Below the pieces are notes generated by a model, which saw nothing but the letters and a program-made list of their open reading frames with translations, did no database searches and was not told where the DNA came from. Below are positions 62,898-64,000 of a DNA stretch of 64,000 bases, piece by piece (position 1 is the first letter of the stretch; each line of letters starts with the position of its first letter). Origin of the DNA: an uncultured Cytophagales bacterium. Lineage in GTDB: Bacteria > Bacteroidota > Bacteroidia > Cytophagales > Cyclobacteriaceae. The stretch is taken from positions 1 through 64,000 of the forward strand of contig CAJXNP010000008.1 of assembly GCA_913057175.1 (NCBI GenBank). The letters are read 5' to 3'. Made by a program: the position numbers and the translations under genes.

Positions 62898-64000
62898 TTA
62901 TGGCGCCGGATGCTTCACAACCGAATACCCCTGAACATTTTCTCCTTCAATTTCAATTCCTACCTCGTAGTCATCCGGTCCACCGTCATAATTGATCTGG
63001 AGAACATTTGTAGTATTATTTTCAAGACTTTTAATGTACGAGACATATTTACCATCTTCAATCCACGGCTTACGAGCCAGTCGAATGTCTGATTCGGGCA
63101 TGTTATATGGAGTAATGGTTTTGTTTGGTAAATCCAATTTTGCAAAATAATAGTGGTCGTCATCCAGGTTGGCATACGAAACGCCAGTGTTGTTCATGAG
63201 CATTCCCATGGCCAGATTTCCTTCCAGAAAATCCAACTGCATGATCTGAATGGTTTCTCCCATTTCTTCGCTGAAATCAAGCAAATAGGATTCGTCAAAA
63301 TCTTCTTCACCTGCTTTGATCCTGAAAACCACACCATTTATTTCGTCATCGCTTGGCACACCATACGCACCTCTGTACCCGGCAATATACAAGTCGCCAT
63401 TGGCCGTTGTTGCAAAACTGTTGTTGGTAAAAATTCCGAGTTCAGCAGTTGTCAGGTTGGTTTCAATCAGGGTAGGGTTGGTCATGGCTGGATAATCAAA
63501 AACGACCGCATGCGTTCCATCTGCAAAATTACCATCGAAGTCGTAATAAACCGTTCCCATGATAAATTTATCACCATGAAGCGCCCCACGACCAAGATTT
63601 GATTTCCAGTTTACACCAGCAGTTTGCTCAATAGTTGGCAAATCAAACGTACCGGATTCATCAACCACAAAGTCTGGCAGGCTGATGGTAAACCACTTAA
63701 CTGCAGGTTCGCCCCATTGCACCGGGTCCATTACCAGCAGGGTGTTTTCATCAACCAGGTTTTGTGAATAGGCCCTGTCTGTAATGTATTGCGTAACCAA
63801 AAGAGAAGCCGTTTCTGTTACCGCACCGTCCGAAAGCAATTCGTATTGGAAGAATTTTTTGTCTGCCCGGCTGAAGAAATAAATATAATTTCCGGATTGA
63901 ATGTATTCCGCACCCGAAAGTTCTACCCCATTGCGAACCGGGCTGATTTCACCCTCACTAATGGTATCTGTTGATAAAAGATAGTTGGTAAAATCCGTTC
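62898..64000 (-). CDS. DUF4374 protein (partial at window edge)
   Basis: The frame stays open to base 64000, so the N-terminus is missing; 367 or so residues are visible. The beta-rich, repeated sequence (NYIYFFSRADKKFFQYELL, NLGRGALHGDKFIMGTVYYD, FATTANGDLYIAGYRGAYG, SDIRLARKPWIEDGKYVSYI) fits DUF4374, a propeller-like exported or lipoprotein family in Bacteroidota found beside TonB-dependent siderophore receptors and PepSY proteins. Likely function: surface binding in iron or siderophore uptake, inferred from neighbours. Confidence 0.82.
   Translation of the reverse strand, partial: TDFTNYLLSTDTISEGEISPVRNGVELSGAEYIQSGNYIYFFSRADKKFFQYELLSDGAVTETASLLVTQYITDRAYSQNLVDENTLLVMDPVQWGEPAVKWFTISLPDFVVDESGTFDLPTIEQTAGVNWKSNLGRGALHGDKFIMGTVYYDFDGNFADGTHAVVFDYPAMTNPTLIETNLTTAELGIFTNNSFATTANGDLYIAGYRGAYGVPSDDEINGVVFRIKAGEEDFDESYLLDFSEEMGETIQIMQLDFLEGNLAMGMLMNNTGVSYANLDDDHYYFAKLDLPNKTITPYNMPESDIRLARKPWIEDGKYVSYIKSLENNTTNVLQINYDGGPDDYEVGIEIEGENVQGYSVVKHPAP

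Overview
The window looks like chromosomal DNA of a marine or soil Bacteroidota, most likely of the Cytophagales type. Evidence: a type B gliding-motility/T9SS C-terminal sorting domain followed by a PorP/SprF gene, many lipoproteins and signal-peptide proteins, TAnnTTTG-like -7 promoter boxes, few Shine-Dalgarno sequences, several TTG starts, and typical Bacteroidota families (DUF2911, DUF4374, 7TMR-DISM kinases, two-component-propeller kinases, GH115). No rRNA, tRNA, insertion sequence, prophage or CRISPR array was seen.

Layout. 1-11784 (+) is a cell-surface block: the 3' end of a giant repeat adhesin with a T9SS sorting domain, its PorP/SprF partner, an OmpA/PD40 protein, a TPR protein and an 11-repeat Ig-like exported protein. 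11791-16633 (+) holds a DJ-1/PfpI protein, murB, a DUF2911 protein, a CsbD-like small protein with a clear terminator, and an ABC-F ATPase. 16656-22483 (-) is a sugar-oxidation cluster: a ThuA/glucose-dehydrogenase/cytochrome c/CBM fusion lipoprotein, a sugar isomerase/epimerase and a Gfo/Idh/MocA oxidoreductase. 22864-38826 mixes housekeeping genes (argS, CoA-disulfide reductase-rhodanese fusion, isocitrate dehydrogenase, Maf, NUDIX) with two orphan sensor kinases, a DUF819 membrane protein and two glycosyltransferases.

39298-40824 (+) is a two-gene unit: a STAS/SpoIIAA-like small protein and a protein carrying the conserved motifs of PrnB, the haem enzyme of pyrrolnitrin synthesis, with no other pyrrolnitrin genes nearby. 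It ends in a hairpin shared with a convergent tolC-hlyD efflux pair. 43820-50543 holds a class IV aminotransferase, thyA, a 1442-residue AsmA-like protein and a coiled-coil protein. 50601-54463 (-) holds a kelch-like lipoprotein and a GH115 alpha-glucuronidase.

54507-60503 (-) is a defence island, AT-rich by eye: an XRE regulator with a near-perfect palindrome just upstream of its start, a BsuBI/PstI-type N6-adenine methyltransferase and restriction endonuclease in overlapping frames, preceded by a fusion of an archaeo-eukaryotic primase and a superfamily 2 helicase (TOTE-conflict-system type). 60599-64000 (-) looks like a metal or cofactor uptake region: a BtuF-like binding protein without signal peptide, a PepSY membrane protein and a DUF4374 protein cut by the window edge. 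Between the first two lies an array of four GGTTGTACAA boxes spaced exactly 22 bp.

The best candidates for undescribed biology are the STAS-like/PrnB-like pair, the primase-helicase next to the controlled R-M system, and the 22-bp phased palindrome array. All protein functions were assigned by motif and family recall, without database searches.
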